This document shows positions 46,087 through 56,835 of a stretch of DNA of 64,000 nucleotides, in pieces. Made by a program: the position numbers and the translations under genes. The stretch's first letter is position 1; every line of letters starts with the position of its first letter. The stretch is from contig NC_084795.1 of NCBI RefSeq assembly GCF_963169125.1, positions 255,993,042 through 256,057,041 on the forward strand. Direction: 5' to 3'. A model generated the notes under the pieces. The model saw nothing but the letters and a program-made list of their open reading frames with translations, was not told the origin of the DNA and did not search any database. Origin of the DNA: Humulus lupulus (lineage: Eukaryota; Streptophyta; Magnoliopsida; Rosales; Cannabaceae).

Positions 46087-46886
46087 CTATTTAGTTTCTT
46101 CGCATAGATGTTTCCCGACCTTTACCGTTTTTGACAGATCTGACTCTTCGAGCCTGACACTCTCGAGCTCTTCTAATGGCTCGAGGTCAGCTCTTTCCTC
46201 CACTCTTGGGTCGATCTCTTCATCTATCTCCAAGATCGTCCCGTCCTTATTCTGGATAACGACGAGTGTTTGTTCGCTCGTCTGTTTCTTTCCCCTTACG
46301 GAAATGCTATAACATTCCCTTCCGGCTAACTGATCTCCCTTCAGCGTCTCGATGCCACAAGAAGTCGGGAACTTGATGGCCAGATGCCTCACAGACGAGA
46401 CTGCCCCCAGCCCTACTAGGGCGGGTCTCCCAAGCAGCACGTTGTAGGCTGATGGCAGGTCCACTACTACAAACTCCATCCCCCGAAACCGGGTAGTCTC
46501 CCAAGGCTACTGGGAGTTTGATGGACCCCATACAGGCAATCCCCTCTCCTGAAAAGCCGTACAAAGTTGTTGCACACGCTTTTAGGTCTCGAAGCGCGAG
46601 TCCCATCTTTTCTAGGGTGGCCTTATAGAGGATGTTCACGGAACTCCCATTATCAATGAGAACTCGGTGTGAGCTGGAGAGTGATGACCAGTGGGTCATT
46701 GTGGGGGAACTGAACATGGGACGCATCGTCCTCAGTAAAGGTTATCGGTTGAGATTCAACCTTCTGACATTTTGGAGCTCTAGGTTCAGGTTCATAAGGA
46801 GACCCGTCCCCAGTTTTTAGCTCGTTCACATATCGTTTTTGGGCAGGAATGCCTGCGAGATGAGGCCCACCCGAGATGGTTATCAC
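46087..46886 (-). pseudogene. Protease of the inner Tat element, frameshifted
   Basis: The frame 46886-46653 begins ITISGGPHLAG and passes into 46726-46307, which has the active-site motif VLIDNGSSVNILY and LYGFSGE. It then passes into 46479-46087 (MEFVVVDLPSAYNVLLGRPAL, the second protease block, then an acidic linker to RT). At least two frame changes split it. The second block and RT are separated by a stop at 46087. Confidence 0.85.
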
Positions 46887-47181
46887 GTCTTCTCCATCAA
46901 TTGGAGGGGGCCTATCTTCTTCCCTGGCTCGGGAATTGTTGTTTTATGCAGGTTGTGGCACAGCTGCCCTCTAGCTTGTAGACGCCTGATTAGTATTCTG
47001 GTTTTTGACATACTGTCTGAAATAACCTCTTGAGATCAATCCTTCGATCTCGTCTTTCAACTATCGGCACTCATCGGTAGTGTGCCCGGTGTCTCTGTGA
47101 AATCGACAATATTTGCTGGAGTCCCTCTTGGAATTCTGATTTCTCATGGGGTCTGGACGCCTGAAAGGGGCCTGGTTTTCA

Positions 47182-49116
47182 TTAGCCAGGTATATACTCT
47201 CCCGAGACTCGTTGAGCTCGATGTACACTTTGTACACGAAGAAATATCTTTCCCCCTTCGGCCTCGGGGTTACTCCCTTCGTTCTTCTTTCTCTTGGAAA
47301 GGTTTTCCGCAGTCGGCTTTGAGGCTGGTGGGTCCGCCGAGGTTGAGGCAGAGTTTACATTTATCGTTGTAGTTACGGGCTGAGAGGTCATATTCAGTGT
47401 CGACCTCGCCTCCTCTACATTGACAAACCTCTGAGCTCGTTTATTAAACTCGGTTAGGGACCTCACTGGTTTTCTCTGCCTACCGTCCCAAAGAGGACTT
47501 CCTGGCATTACTCCAGCTTGGACAACCATTAGATGATCGCTGTCATCCATATTTCGAGCTCGGGCAACTTCCAAATTAAAGCTCGTAAGGTAGCTCTTCA
47601 ACGTTTCGCCTGGCTGCTGCCAAACGTTAGTCAGAGTTGATGCCTTAGGTCTCACCCCCATCATGGATCTGAAATGCTTCTTGAAATCCTTTGATAGCTG
47701 ATCCCAAGAAGTGATCGAATGTCTTTTATATTTCTCGAACCAGCTTTTGGTTGTTCCCATAAGCGATGTTGGAAATAACATGCATCTGAGCTCGTAACCC
47801 ACGTTACATGCTCTCATTATGGTATTGAATGTACTCAGATGGCTGTATGGGTCGGACTTCCCCTCAAAAGTTGGGACATGAGGGATCCGAAATCCTTGAG
47901 GAAACGGAGTGTTGGAAATATGGGGAGCGAACGGTTCGAGCTCCTCGTCAGAATCCTCATTCCGACTCCGACCTCGCTCATTTTGCAAAAGTCTGAAGGC
48001 CTTTTCCAACTGATCAATTCTTTCTTGGACCGGGTCCGCGAGGGGTCTTGCCTGAAATTGGCTATCATTGATCACAATTCCAGGCTCGCGCCTTCGCAAG
48101 GGATCTTTACGCCCATTTAGGCGATCTCTTAGGTCCAGGTTTGACGGGTTACCATTACCCCGATTCTGATTCAAGTGTTCCCGCAGGTCGGAGCGGTTCC
48201 TATGGTTCCCAGTATTCTTTCGACCTCGATCATACATATTGACTGATCTAATATCTCCTGAGTCATCACTGGTAAGACTTATCGCATGATTATTTCGAGA
48301 TGGGTCTCTTTCATGCTGCCTCGTCTATGCAGTGCGAGACCGAGACATTTGACTTCTTATAGATTGGGCGCCTCTCCGCTCCCTGAAGGCTTCTCTGTTG
48401 CCTTGCCTCCTTCCTGCACATCTTTCCTCATCATCTCGAACTGGTTGAGCATTCCTGCGAGGCTGTGAAGGGTATCTTATAGGCGATGGAGGGAATCGTA
48501 TGGGTGACGGTGGCTGCCACCCATTTCGAGGCCTAGACGGTCCGGAGTTCGCCCGAGATGGGTCGGTGACATTCTGCGTGTTACCAGGGATCTGAGTCCG
48601 AGCCTCTGTAGGGGCTCGGTTATTCACAGTTCCCACTGGTACCTCCGCAGTTGTATTAACTGGAGCCCTAGCTCGGGTACTTCTTCGGGGTCTCGAGGGA
48701 GCGGATTGCTCTGCTGGTGCCGGAAGTTGCTCTAGCCTCCTTGTGGCAACATTTTTTTTAGGACGTCCATGAGGCCTGCGGGGAGGAACATGCACGTCCC
48801 TCGGAGGAGGGGCTTGGTTCTCACGCGGAGGTGGGGGCTGAGCTGCCTGGGCCTCTGCGGCTAACCTAGCCAACTCCTCATTCCGCTTATTGGCTTCAGC
48901 CAATTGTTTTTTCAGCTGTCGGTTTTCAAGTTCCACAATGGGGACGTACCATTCAGGATTGTAGTACATATCCTCATCCCTTGGGGCTGGAGGTGCTGGA
49001 GGTCCCCAAGAATCGGAGGACTCGCTTCTCTCTTCAGTATCTGGGTTTACCATTGGCTGTTTCCCAGGGCGTCTTGGATAATTTTCTTCAGGAATGTTTT
49101 GATCGTTTGCGGCCAT
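47182..49116 (-). pseudogene. Gag of the inner Tat element
   Basis: The ATG at 49116, 30 bp behind the primer-binding site, starts an acidic and Pro-rich N-terminus with a short coiled coil (ELENRQLKKQLAEANKR, residues ~62-80) and an Arg-rich tail. One in-frame TAG at 48325-48327 interrupts it. The capsid-like domain follows in the same frame (48237 on): PHVPTFEGKSDPYSHLSTF, LFPTSLMGTTKSWFEKYK, WDQLSKDFKKHF and SYLTSFNLEVARARN. A frame change near 47230-47260 leads to a zinc-knuckle-like CRFHRDTGHTTDEC near 47080-47120. The protein packages the RNA. Confidence 0.9.
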
Positions 49117-49145
49117 AACAGTTCAGGGATCGCACTGCTTAAGGC

Positions 49146-49165
49146 TCTCAATGAAAGCACCAAAC
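49146..49165 (-). other. Primer-binding site of the inner Tat element
   Basis: Minus-strand TTTGGTGCTTTCATTGAGAG abuts the LTR end CAACA, identical to the site in the outer Tat units at 22963 and 29312. Confidence 0.75.
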
Positions 49166-49982
49166 TGTTGACGCCGTTTTTCATCAACTTAAAATGTAGA
49201 GCACGTAAACAGTAAAGAATTATGGCCAGAATAAGACAATAAAACAAGGAGATTTTTTACGTGGTTCAGCAGTTAACTCTGCCTAGTCCACGAGTCTTTA
49301 TTATTAGAACTTAGGAAATTTCTGGAAATCCTTTAGGGATGAATTCTCCAGAGTTTCTCTCAAGATCACAAAATTTCGGTCCTTTTCAAAGGTACATGAC
49401 TTCTCTATTTATAGAGGAAGTCTCAGAATACTATCCCACACATTTTGGGAAGTTATCCTGTATATTAATAAATTTAATGGCTTTAAAGTCTGTAACTCCT
49501 ATATACAAGGAAACGTCCCCAGGGGGCGTGTAATTGACTAATAAATATCCCTTTATTGTAGGGAAGTTACAACAATAATATCTCTTGAATGCATGGACTG
49601 TGTCTCTTCAAGTGACCAATTAAGCCGTTCGAGATCAGCAATCAGCATCATGCCCGTCTAAGTCTCTGAGTAAAGTACAAGTTGTCTTGTTTTCCCGAAA
49701 TCAGTTCGGAAAGGGTAAGTACCACCGAGGCTGCCTTACCCTGAGCTCTCACTTATGCCAAGCTCGGGCCACTTGATCTGAGGTCATCTGACAATGGACG
49801 TACTCCGATGTTCTGTCTTTCGAGCTTGCAAGAACTTCGAGGCTGCCCATCTTCGAGGTTGCCACTTGCTTTGAAGGTTCGATATCTAGGTTACGAGCAT
49901 GTATTTTGACCATCGCGAACTCACCCCTGACGGATCCAGCTTTCGAGGTTACAACCTCAAGTCTCGAAATCTGGGTGTAACA
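49166..49982 (-). mobile_element. 5' LTR of the inner Tat element
   Basis: 817 bp, same length as 37395-38211 with about 27 substitutions and two compensating 1-bp indels. TATA box CTATAAATAG (minus) near 49404-49414. Confidence 0.95.
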
Positions 49983-51282
49983 ATTATCATCATCTTTTAA
50001 AATTAAAAAATCAAAAACTATTTTTGACTTACCAATTTTATTTTCTCCCACTCAAATAAAATAATTAATTTCAAAAATTAATTTATTCATTTATATATAT
50101 GAAGATTGAAATTTACATATTTAAATTAATAAATATATTTTTTGAAAATTAATAATTAATTCCAAATTAATTATTAAACCTCAATTATCATATAATTGCA
50201 TACTTGACCCGAAGAATAAAATTCTTCTCAAATTTCCAAATTACAGTTATACCCTTGTATCAACTCTTACCTTGATATGATATTGATAGAGGGGACCTAT
50301 GGTCCTATAATATCAAGCTCCAATAAATATTAGATTTTTAATCCAAGCTCTTTGATTAAATAATCATATTTATTAATCTCGTGATTACTCCACTATAAAT
50401 ATGAGATTGAACTCTTGATAATTATAGACATATATTTACTGAGTACTTTATTTATGCATAAAGTGTCCATTGATATAATCATTACATACAACGTTAATCC
50501 TTTATTAATGGTTCATAATTAAAAGGGAATAAAATTACCGTTTTACTCTTTTAGCTATATCTTGTTCCTAGAGTACCATTGACTTTACTAGTGAAGGTTG
50601 TGTCACAACAAGTTTGCGACGTGAGCACTCATAACCTTTTCAGTTCCAAAAGCCAACCCAATAGGGAACCATTATTCAATCTACAAGAAGGTATATATTC
50701 CATTTCTGTTAAACTATGTCCCAGCCATATACATCATTGAGTCCCAAAAACAATTGTTCTTAGCCTGATCATTCTGACAAACATTAACACATGAATCAAA
50801 GGATCATATGACATATATAGGAGTTCATAGTAACCTCAGGATTAAGATCATCGTGTATATGATCATCATTTGATGTGTTTGATTAATACTATGAAATGGT
50901 GTTTAAACAAGTATTAACAAATTACATCTGGTCCAGTTCTACATACTCTCACCATGCAAAGTACCTCCACTAAAGTGTCCTACTACACTAGTAACCCGGA
51001 TATAAGTCACATGTATTCATAATACTAGTGAACCGTACTAGCAGCAATTAATCTAAAGATTCCATAACTTTATTTTACTGTGAATTGTTTTAAGTTTATT
51101 ATTTTAATCTCGATCCTCTCATACTAGTATGAGATTAAGACCACATAGATAAACTGTTTAATTTTATGATATTTACTTAATATTACCAATATAATATCGG
51201 ACATAGTCTATATATATATAATAATTGAATTCAATTAAACCATTTGTCAACTACAATTGCTTTAAGGGAACTATTCCCAACG
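49983..51282 (-). mobile_element. Copia-like solo LTR, right part
   Basis: Continuation of 36446-37394 after the Tat insertion (TSD ATTAT at 49983-49987). Strongly AT-rich and non-coding. It ends ATTCCCAACG followed by the TSD CCCAT. Read on the minus strand it starts GTTGGGAATAGTTCCC. Confidence 0.75.
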
Positions 51283-51287
51283 CCCAT

Positions 51288-52242
51288 ACGATCAAAAAAG
51301 AGACTGGTCCAAACACCATTCGCCATCATCAGATAATAATCAAATCTGGACCTTGAGGGACTGATCGATAATTTGATCTAAGACTCATTACAGGCTCTAT
51401 TAGCCCATAAAGATCTGACTGGTCTAACTTAGACACTTCTGTCTACAATCATTATAACGAGTACACGAGAGATTACGTGGATCGTGATTGACACTTGCTA
51501 CACAATCTGTATTTGTGTATAGGTATCATTACTACTGAGTATGAAACCATCACCCGACTATCAATGAGGGAAAAGCATTTGCTGCTTGCATCATTGGGTG
51601 AAAAAAGATAGTACTATGTGTTAAAACGTTCAAAGCAAGGCATGGTCAAGTAGCAAGTGACCAAGGCTTTTAAACCCATGATCACTTGGGGGGCATATAC
51701 TACATACTGATCGGGGTATACACAAGCAATGAGGACGTGATCCTAAGTACTAAGCAAGCTCAAGTTTTCTAGGACATTTTTTCAACATGTGTTTCGAAAG
51801 CGCAAAAAACAAAAACAAAAAAGCCATTGGTAGGGAGACTCCTAGCTATGTCCCTCATAGGGTGGTTGGCCAGACCATCAACCCTATAAGGTGGTCGGCC
51901 TATCATCCATGGGATGGTCGACCTGACCATTTTGTTCGTGGTACTTGATGAAGTATAGTACTACTCATATTACCATGGTTGTTAGCATGAAAAATATAAA
52001 GGAGTAAGATTAGTATGGCTCGTGAAATACATGTGTTCAGAGTATACTGATACCTGAACCAATGAGGGTTGTGAGTTGATATACTTAGTAAGCATTGGAA
52101 ATAAAAAATTTCAATCAATACGCTGAGTACTCATTACAAAATGACATAAATGCATAAAATGTTGTATGTAAAATATGTCAAGTACAAGGTGCCCCACCAA
52201 TGGCACAAAAGGAAAGACAAAGAATAAAATACCAAAAGAAGA
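51288..52242 (+). other. Tat 3' region, continued after the nested insertions
   Basis: It resumes the interrupted 88-bp repeat (GAGACTGGTCC) and then carries the GATCACTTGGGGGGCATA segment (51683) shared with 26280 of the first unit. AGGGTGGTTGGCC/AAGGTGGTCGGCC/GGATGGTCGACC words occur at 51858-51925. No gene. Confidence 0.7.
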
Positions 52243-54689
52243 CTAACTAGGGCGAGGAGTATCATCTAAAAGACCGCCCTGAGCCTCAGCAGCCTCACGA
52301 GCCAGGCATTTCTTAAGCTTCTTCGCTTGCTTCTTATCGGGGAGGAAATCCAAGTTCAGATTTTTGTTGGACTTCCAGATCAAGTAAAAGCAAGAGAAGG
52401 CAGTCTATGAATACTCATGTCGTGCCTTGTCTCGGGTAGCCTTGACCTCTTGCTCCTTCTCGACAAGAGCATCCTTCTGCAATCGGTCCATTTTAGCAAT
52501 CAGCTTCTCTTTCTCAGTTTTAGACTGTTTAAGCTGATCGGCAAGTTTCCCCTCCACCTGGGTTACCCTGAGAGTCAACTCGGTCACTTCCTATTGTTTG
52601 AGCTCCACGGTACTGTGGAGAGTGCTGATCTCTTCATCTTTCAAAGCAATGTTTGGGTCCCTAGAGCCAAGAACTTGCCTAAGGTCCAGTACCTCCTGGC
52701 GGACAACTCCAAACTCAGAGTGAAGGTTAGAAAACATAGAGGTATCCTCCACAGACCTATCACGGATATGGGAGACCAACATCAGCGCATGCAAAAAACA
52801 TACAAGTGTTAGATAATATCAACGCACAAGCTAATCAGACAAAAAAAAAGTTTAGAGGACTTACACTCTGAATGTCAAGGAAGGACTTCGTGAGGATGGT
52901 GTTGAAGTCCTCATTATTAATCCCATTAAAGGTCGTTGTCATCTGCTCCAGATGGGACGCTTGGTCCATAATGGCACCTAAAGTTTGTATGGCAGACTGG
53001 TGTTGCTCAGATAAGGGAGCAGGCGCAGAGGAGGAGGCACCCGCATCAGTGATACTGTGAGGAGCCGGTATGGGAAAGGATGGCTCTACCTCTGTGATAG
53101 GACTAGATGTCAGTGGAGCCGAAGGAGGCGCCACGGGAGGGACCTCCGTTATCAGCTCAGGCTCAACCCTGGCCTCTTGGCCGCTCAGACGGAAGGGATA
53201 GTCTTAGTGGGAGTCGACATTTGTTGGGTGTGAACAAAGCCAAACATATCTGAACCATCAAAAGAAGATAAAATATTAGCAGGATATCAAACACAGACGA
53301 AACATAAAGTAAAGATGATAAAAGTGTTGAACCTTCTGAATGAGATTCAGGTTCGAACATGACTTCATCAAAGTCATCTGAAGCAAGGAGTGAGTGCGCA
53401 GATGCATCCACCTCATCACCCTCCTGTCCAGCTAACATGGGTGAAGATGGTACCTCCTCGATATGAATAGGCCATGGGGAGTCTATGGCATTCATGGGCT
53501 CGGTACCATCTTCATCCGGAACGTCGGCGACAGTAGAAGGAAACAACCGGGCCTTCCTAAGGTTCTTTGAAGTAACGAGAACCTTGACATTCTTCTCCTC
53601 AGGGGTCATGGAAAGCAATGCTTTGGCCTTAACAGTCATGGCCTGGGTCGGGAGTGGTCTATAAAAAGGCCCGACGTGCTTGAACTTGGACTAGTTGGCC
53701 TCTGCATCTTTAGTGGAGAAATAGTTGTTGGCATATCTAAACACTTTGTTGTTTCTAGAAATCTCTTCCAAAAAGGTGTCAGTACCCTCACTCGTATAAT
53801 GGTGGAAGTGGAAGTACCTCGAGTTGTACTGAGAATGGTTCATCTTCAGATCAAATAAGTAGTGGATCTCATGATGTACTGGAGCAGCCCAATTTATCCG
53901 AAGATAGATAATGTACAACGCAAATAACACCAAGATAGTGTTGAGAGCCAATTGAGAGAGACTAATGTCGAAATAATCCGCCACACTCCGGAAGTACGAA
54001 TGAAGAGGAAGTAGGGCGCTAGACTTAATGGCAGAGCGTGTCGTCTGGACCAGGGATAGTGATGGAAATGCTAGAAAGGTCGAAGGCCTTCCTTAAGTTC
54101 TTTACCTTCTCTTCAGTCATGTTAGAGGTAGCCCATTTGAACCAAACCACCTCGTAATTAGCAGGGCGAGACTTCTCTATCGGTTTCCATATGATCTCAC
54201 TAGAAAATGTGTCCCTGGAATTTGATGAATGGAACTCTTTTTGTCGTCTCTTCTTTTGCTGCACAGCTGGTGAGACTGTCTTGCTCTTAGGAGAAGGGTG
54301 AGCCACCTTAGGCTGGAACTTGTGAATAGAACGCTCCTGAGGGTGAGTAGCCTGGCAAGATCCCACGGTATACTCTCACTGAGAAGAAGACTGGTGTCCC
54401 GGTGAGAAGGGCGTTGCGAGGAGTCTCATTAACCAGACAGACTCCACTGAGAGGAATGACCTCAATGAGATGTGCCCTCAGAGCCACAAGGAGTACTATG
54501 TCGAGAAGAGATCTGAGAAGAGCTAGGCGAAGAGCCCTGAGTGATGTGCCTGGCAATGTGAGGAACATCTTCGGAATGTTGCCGAGTTGTCTGTTTTACT
54601 CTCGCCATTGGGCTATACCTTCTCAAGAAATCTTCCTCACTAAATAAATATAGAGCAGGACGAGGGACAGTTCTTTTCACCCTTTCCAA
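52243..54689 (-). pseudogene. Antisense gene of the outer Tat element
   Basis: On the strand opposite to gag-pol, in the same place as the antisense gene of the inner element. From the start: a Ser/Thr-rich N-terminus (54689 on); a basic stretch with EIIWKPIEKSRPANYEVVWF (54366-54025); a domain at 53984-53691 (DYFDISLSQLALNTILVLFALYII, HHEIHYLFDLK) comparable to the gypsy-type transposon domain; an acidic Ser-rich linker (53639-53345); a likely intron (GTTCAAC near 53335 to GTTCAG near 53255); a Pro/Ser-rich segment; a coiled coil (52794-52405); and a basic end LPDKKQAKKLKKCLAREAAE with TAG at 52243-52245. Several stops and frame changes make it a pseudogene. Function unknown. Confidence 0.65.
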
Positions 54690-54694
54690 CAGCT

Positions 54695-54845
54695 CTTGGT
54701 TGAACCCCTTAGGGGTGGTCGGCCTGGCCCTAGCCCCTTAGGGGTGGTCGGCCTAACCCTAACCCCTAGGGGTGGTCGGCCTAGCATGACCTAAGGATCA
54801 CATGGGGTGGTCGACCCACCCTATTCTTCATAGGGTGGTCAGCTT
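54695..54845. repeat. Minisatellite with GGGGTGGTCGGCCT core
   Basis: Three close copies of a ~30-bp unit containing CCCTTAGGGGTGGTCGGCCT, followed by looser copies (GGGGTGGTCGACC, AGGGTGGTCAGC). Related words lie at 51858-51925 on the far side of the antisense gene. Confidence 0.8.
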
Positions 54846-55467
54846 AAACTCCCAAATACACTTCGTTGGATAAAGTTCACGCTCGTTCAAGCTGAAATCA
54901 ACATGCCTAGCACCCAGAAGATCAGGCCTATCACCCAAGCTCTAAAGGGTCATTGGACCTAGCACCTAAGTCTCATAGACCAACCAGGACTTAAGCGTTT
55001 TTCCAAAGGTTCCAATCGTGCATCGTCAACCACGATCCAGAGAAACAACGAAAGACCCACGATCTCATAATCATGGGAAGGTGGACACATATCTCTACTC
55101 CCAATAATCGTGTACCAAACCACGATCCACAATCTTGCTGATCATGTAACAACCCCTGGGTACTATAAATAAAGGACCCAGAGCTTCATTTAAGGGGATG
55201 GTTTTTTGGAGGAGAGACTTTTGGGTCGATGGGCAAATCTGTGGTGAGTGAACTCTTCAGTTCATCATTGTAATTGTCAATCGAATGATTCAATACTAAA
55301 TACTAAGTGGAATAGGTTAAAACTGTTCATCAGAAAAGGGCTGAATCACTATAAATTTCGGTGTGTTTTGTTTAGATATTTGTACTTTGTCGTATATTTA
55401 CATTTATATCATTCAAAATGTGTCGTATATCGTACATACGACCGTTGGCCAATTTCACAGGTCAACA
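54846..55467 (+). mobile_element. 3' LTR-like end of the outer Tat complex
   Basis: From about 55163 the order TATA box (CTATAAATAAAGG), CATTTAAGGGGA, TTTTTGGA leader, AAGTGGAATAGG, GGGCTGAA.CACTATAAA, TTGGCCAA and terminal GGTCAACA matches LTR 1 and LTR 2, at low identity. The upstream part does not match, and I could not find an LTR start. It belongs to a different subfamily, so the complex may be a recombinant. The following five bases (AATAC) do not match the ATTTA before 21899. Confidence 0.6.
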
Positions 55468-55640
55468 AATACAATTTTATTGCTCAATTATCATTAAGAA
55501 AAAAACCATAATTTTTTTCTTATATATATTTAGAATTATCCATTTTCTCTTTTTTTTTTTCTTTTTTTTATTTTAATAATAATTATAATAGATGACAATT
55601 AAAAATATATCTAATAATAAATAAATAATATAAGTATTTA
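55468..55640. other. AT-rich intergenic DNA
   Basis: Long T and A runs; nothing recognised. Confidence 0.5.
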
Positions 55641-55644
55641 TATT

Positions 55645-56835
55645 TTTAATCTTTAACAAAACAGAGGGTCCAAAAGTTAGTTTTTTACCATAAAGGATCC
55701 AAACGGGTAATCGACCAAAATACATGTGGTTCGATAATCTATCTATATATTACTATTTTTAAGCTTTTTACAAAACACGAGATCCACAAATTAATTTATA
55801 AAAATAAAGGGTCCAAACGGATAATTGAATACAATACAATATTCAAAATGGTGTGAACCCTTATAGAAAACATACTAATTTACTACTTTTTATAAATAAT
55901 TTTTAACCTTTAATAGATACATAGTCTAAATGTTAATTTTTAAAATTAAAAGGGTCAAAACGGGTAATCGGTCAAAATACATTGCTCAAATAATTGATCT
56001 ATCTATTCCTAAGTTTAACTTTTTGATAAATCATGAGGTCGAAAAGTTAATTTTTTAAAATAAATGGTTTAAATGGGTAATCGACCAAAATAACCATTAC
56101 ACAAAACATAAATTTTATTATACATAATTTAAAGATTTTATAATAAAGAAAACCACAAAAAATGTATAATAATAAAAAAAATAAAAGTATACATACAATA
56201 AGTTGTTTGAACTTTGTTTTCGACACACTAATTATTAAGAATTTCTCGAAATCTTGTAAGAGGTTCACTATACAATGAACACTATCATGAAAAAGAACTT
56301 TTGACAACATATGAGGTCCAAAAATTAATTTTTTAAAATAGAAGGTTCAAACAGGTAATCAACTAAAATACAAGGTTCAAAATGGTGTGAACCCTTACAC
56401 AAAACATAAATTATATATATAATTTACTTTTTATTAAGAATTTTTAACCTTTTGAATACATACAAATAGTCCAAATGTTATTTTTTAAAATAAAGGGTCA
56501 AAACAGGTAATTAGTTAAAATGCAATGTTTAAATAATCAATCTATCTATTCTTATTTTTAACATTTTGACAAAATAATAGATCTAAAAGTTAATTTTTAT
56601 AAATAAAGGGTCTAAATTGATAATCGGCCAACCCTTACACAATACATAAATTTCTTTATACATAACTTCGATTTTTTTATAAAAAAAATCACACAAAATG
56701 TATAATAATAATAATAATATATTAAATAAATAAAAGAACGTATAGATAACAACCTGTTTGAACTTTGTTTTCAACACTTTAATTATTCGCTATATAATGA
56801 ATATCATTTTAGAAGAAAAAAAAATATTAGGGTCA
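55645..56835. repeat. Diverged tandem repeats with GGGTCCAAACGGGTAAT-like core
   Basis: Seven degenerate copies of a core like AAAGGGTCAAAACGGGTAAT start near 55692, 55806, 55948, 56062, 56340, 56492 and 56605. A larger unit of about 532 bp (55858 and 56390 both start CCCTTA.A.AAAACAT) is present twice, including a Tyr/Phe-poor AT tract and a TTGTTTGAACTTTGTTTTC word at 56206 and 56753. It is non-coding. Confidence 0.7.

Larger units (their letters stand above)
37395..49982 (-). mobile_element. Nearly complete Tat-lineage (Retand/Ogre-like) retrotransposon
   Basis: 12,588 bp with perfect TSDs ATTAT (37390-37394 and 49983-49987) and two 817-bp LTRs. On the minus strand the order is LTR, primer-binding site (49146-49165), gag, protease, RT, two RNase H domains, integrase, a long 3' region with an antisense gene, polypurine tract and LTR. 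I count about 27 substitutions and two 1-bp indels between the LTRs (about 97% identity), mostly transitions. This is a younger insertion than its hosts, but pol carries stops and a frameshift. Confidence 0.95.

Noticed and set aside
21894..55472. A single TSD around the whole outer Tat complex
   Set aside because: ATTTA before 21899 does not match AATAC after 55467, and the 3' LTR is a different subfamily, so one simple insertion is not supported.
56047..56777. Two Phe/Leu/Ile-rich frames on the minus strand that look like membrane proteins
   Set aside because: Related to each other through the 532-bp AT-rich duplication; hydrophobic content follows from T-rich codons, and there is no conserved motif.
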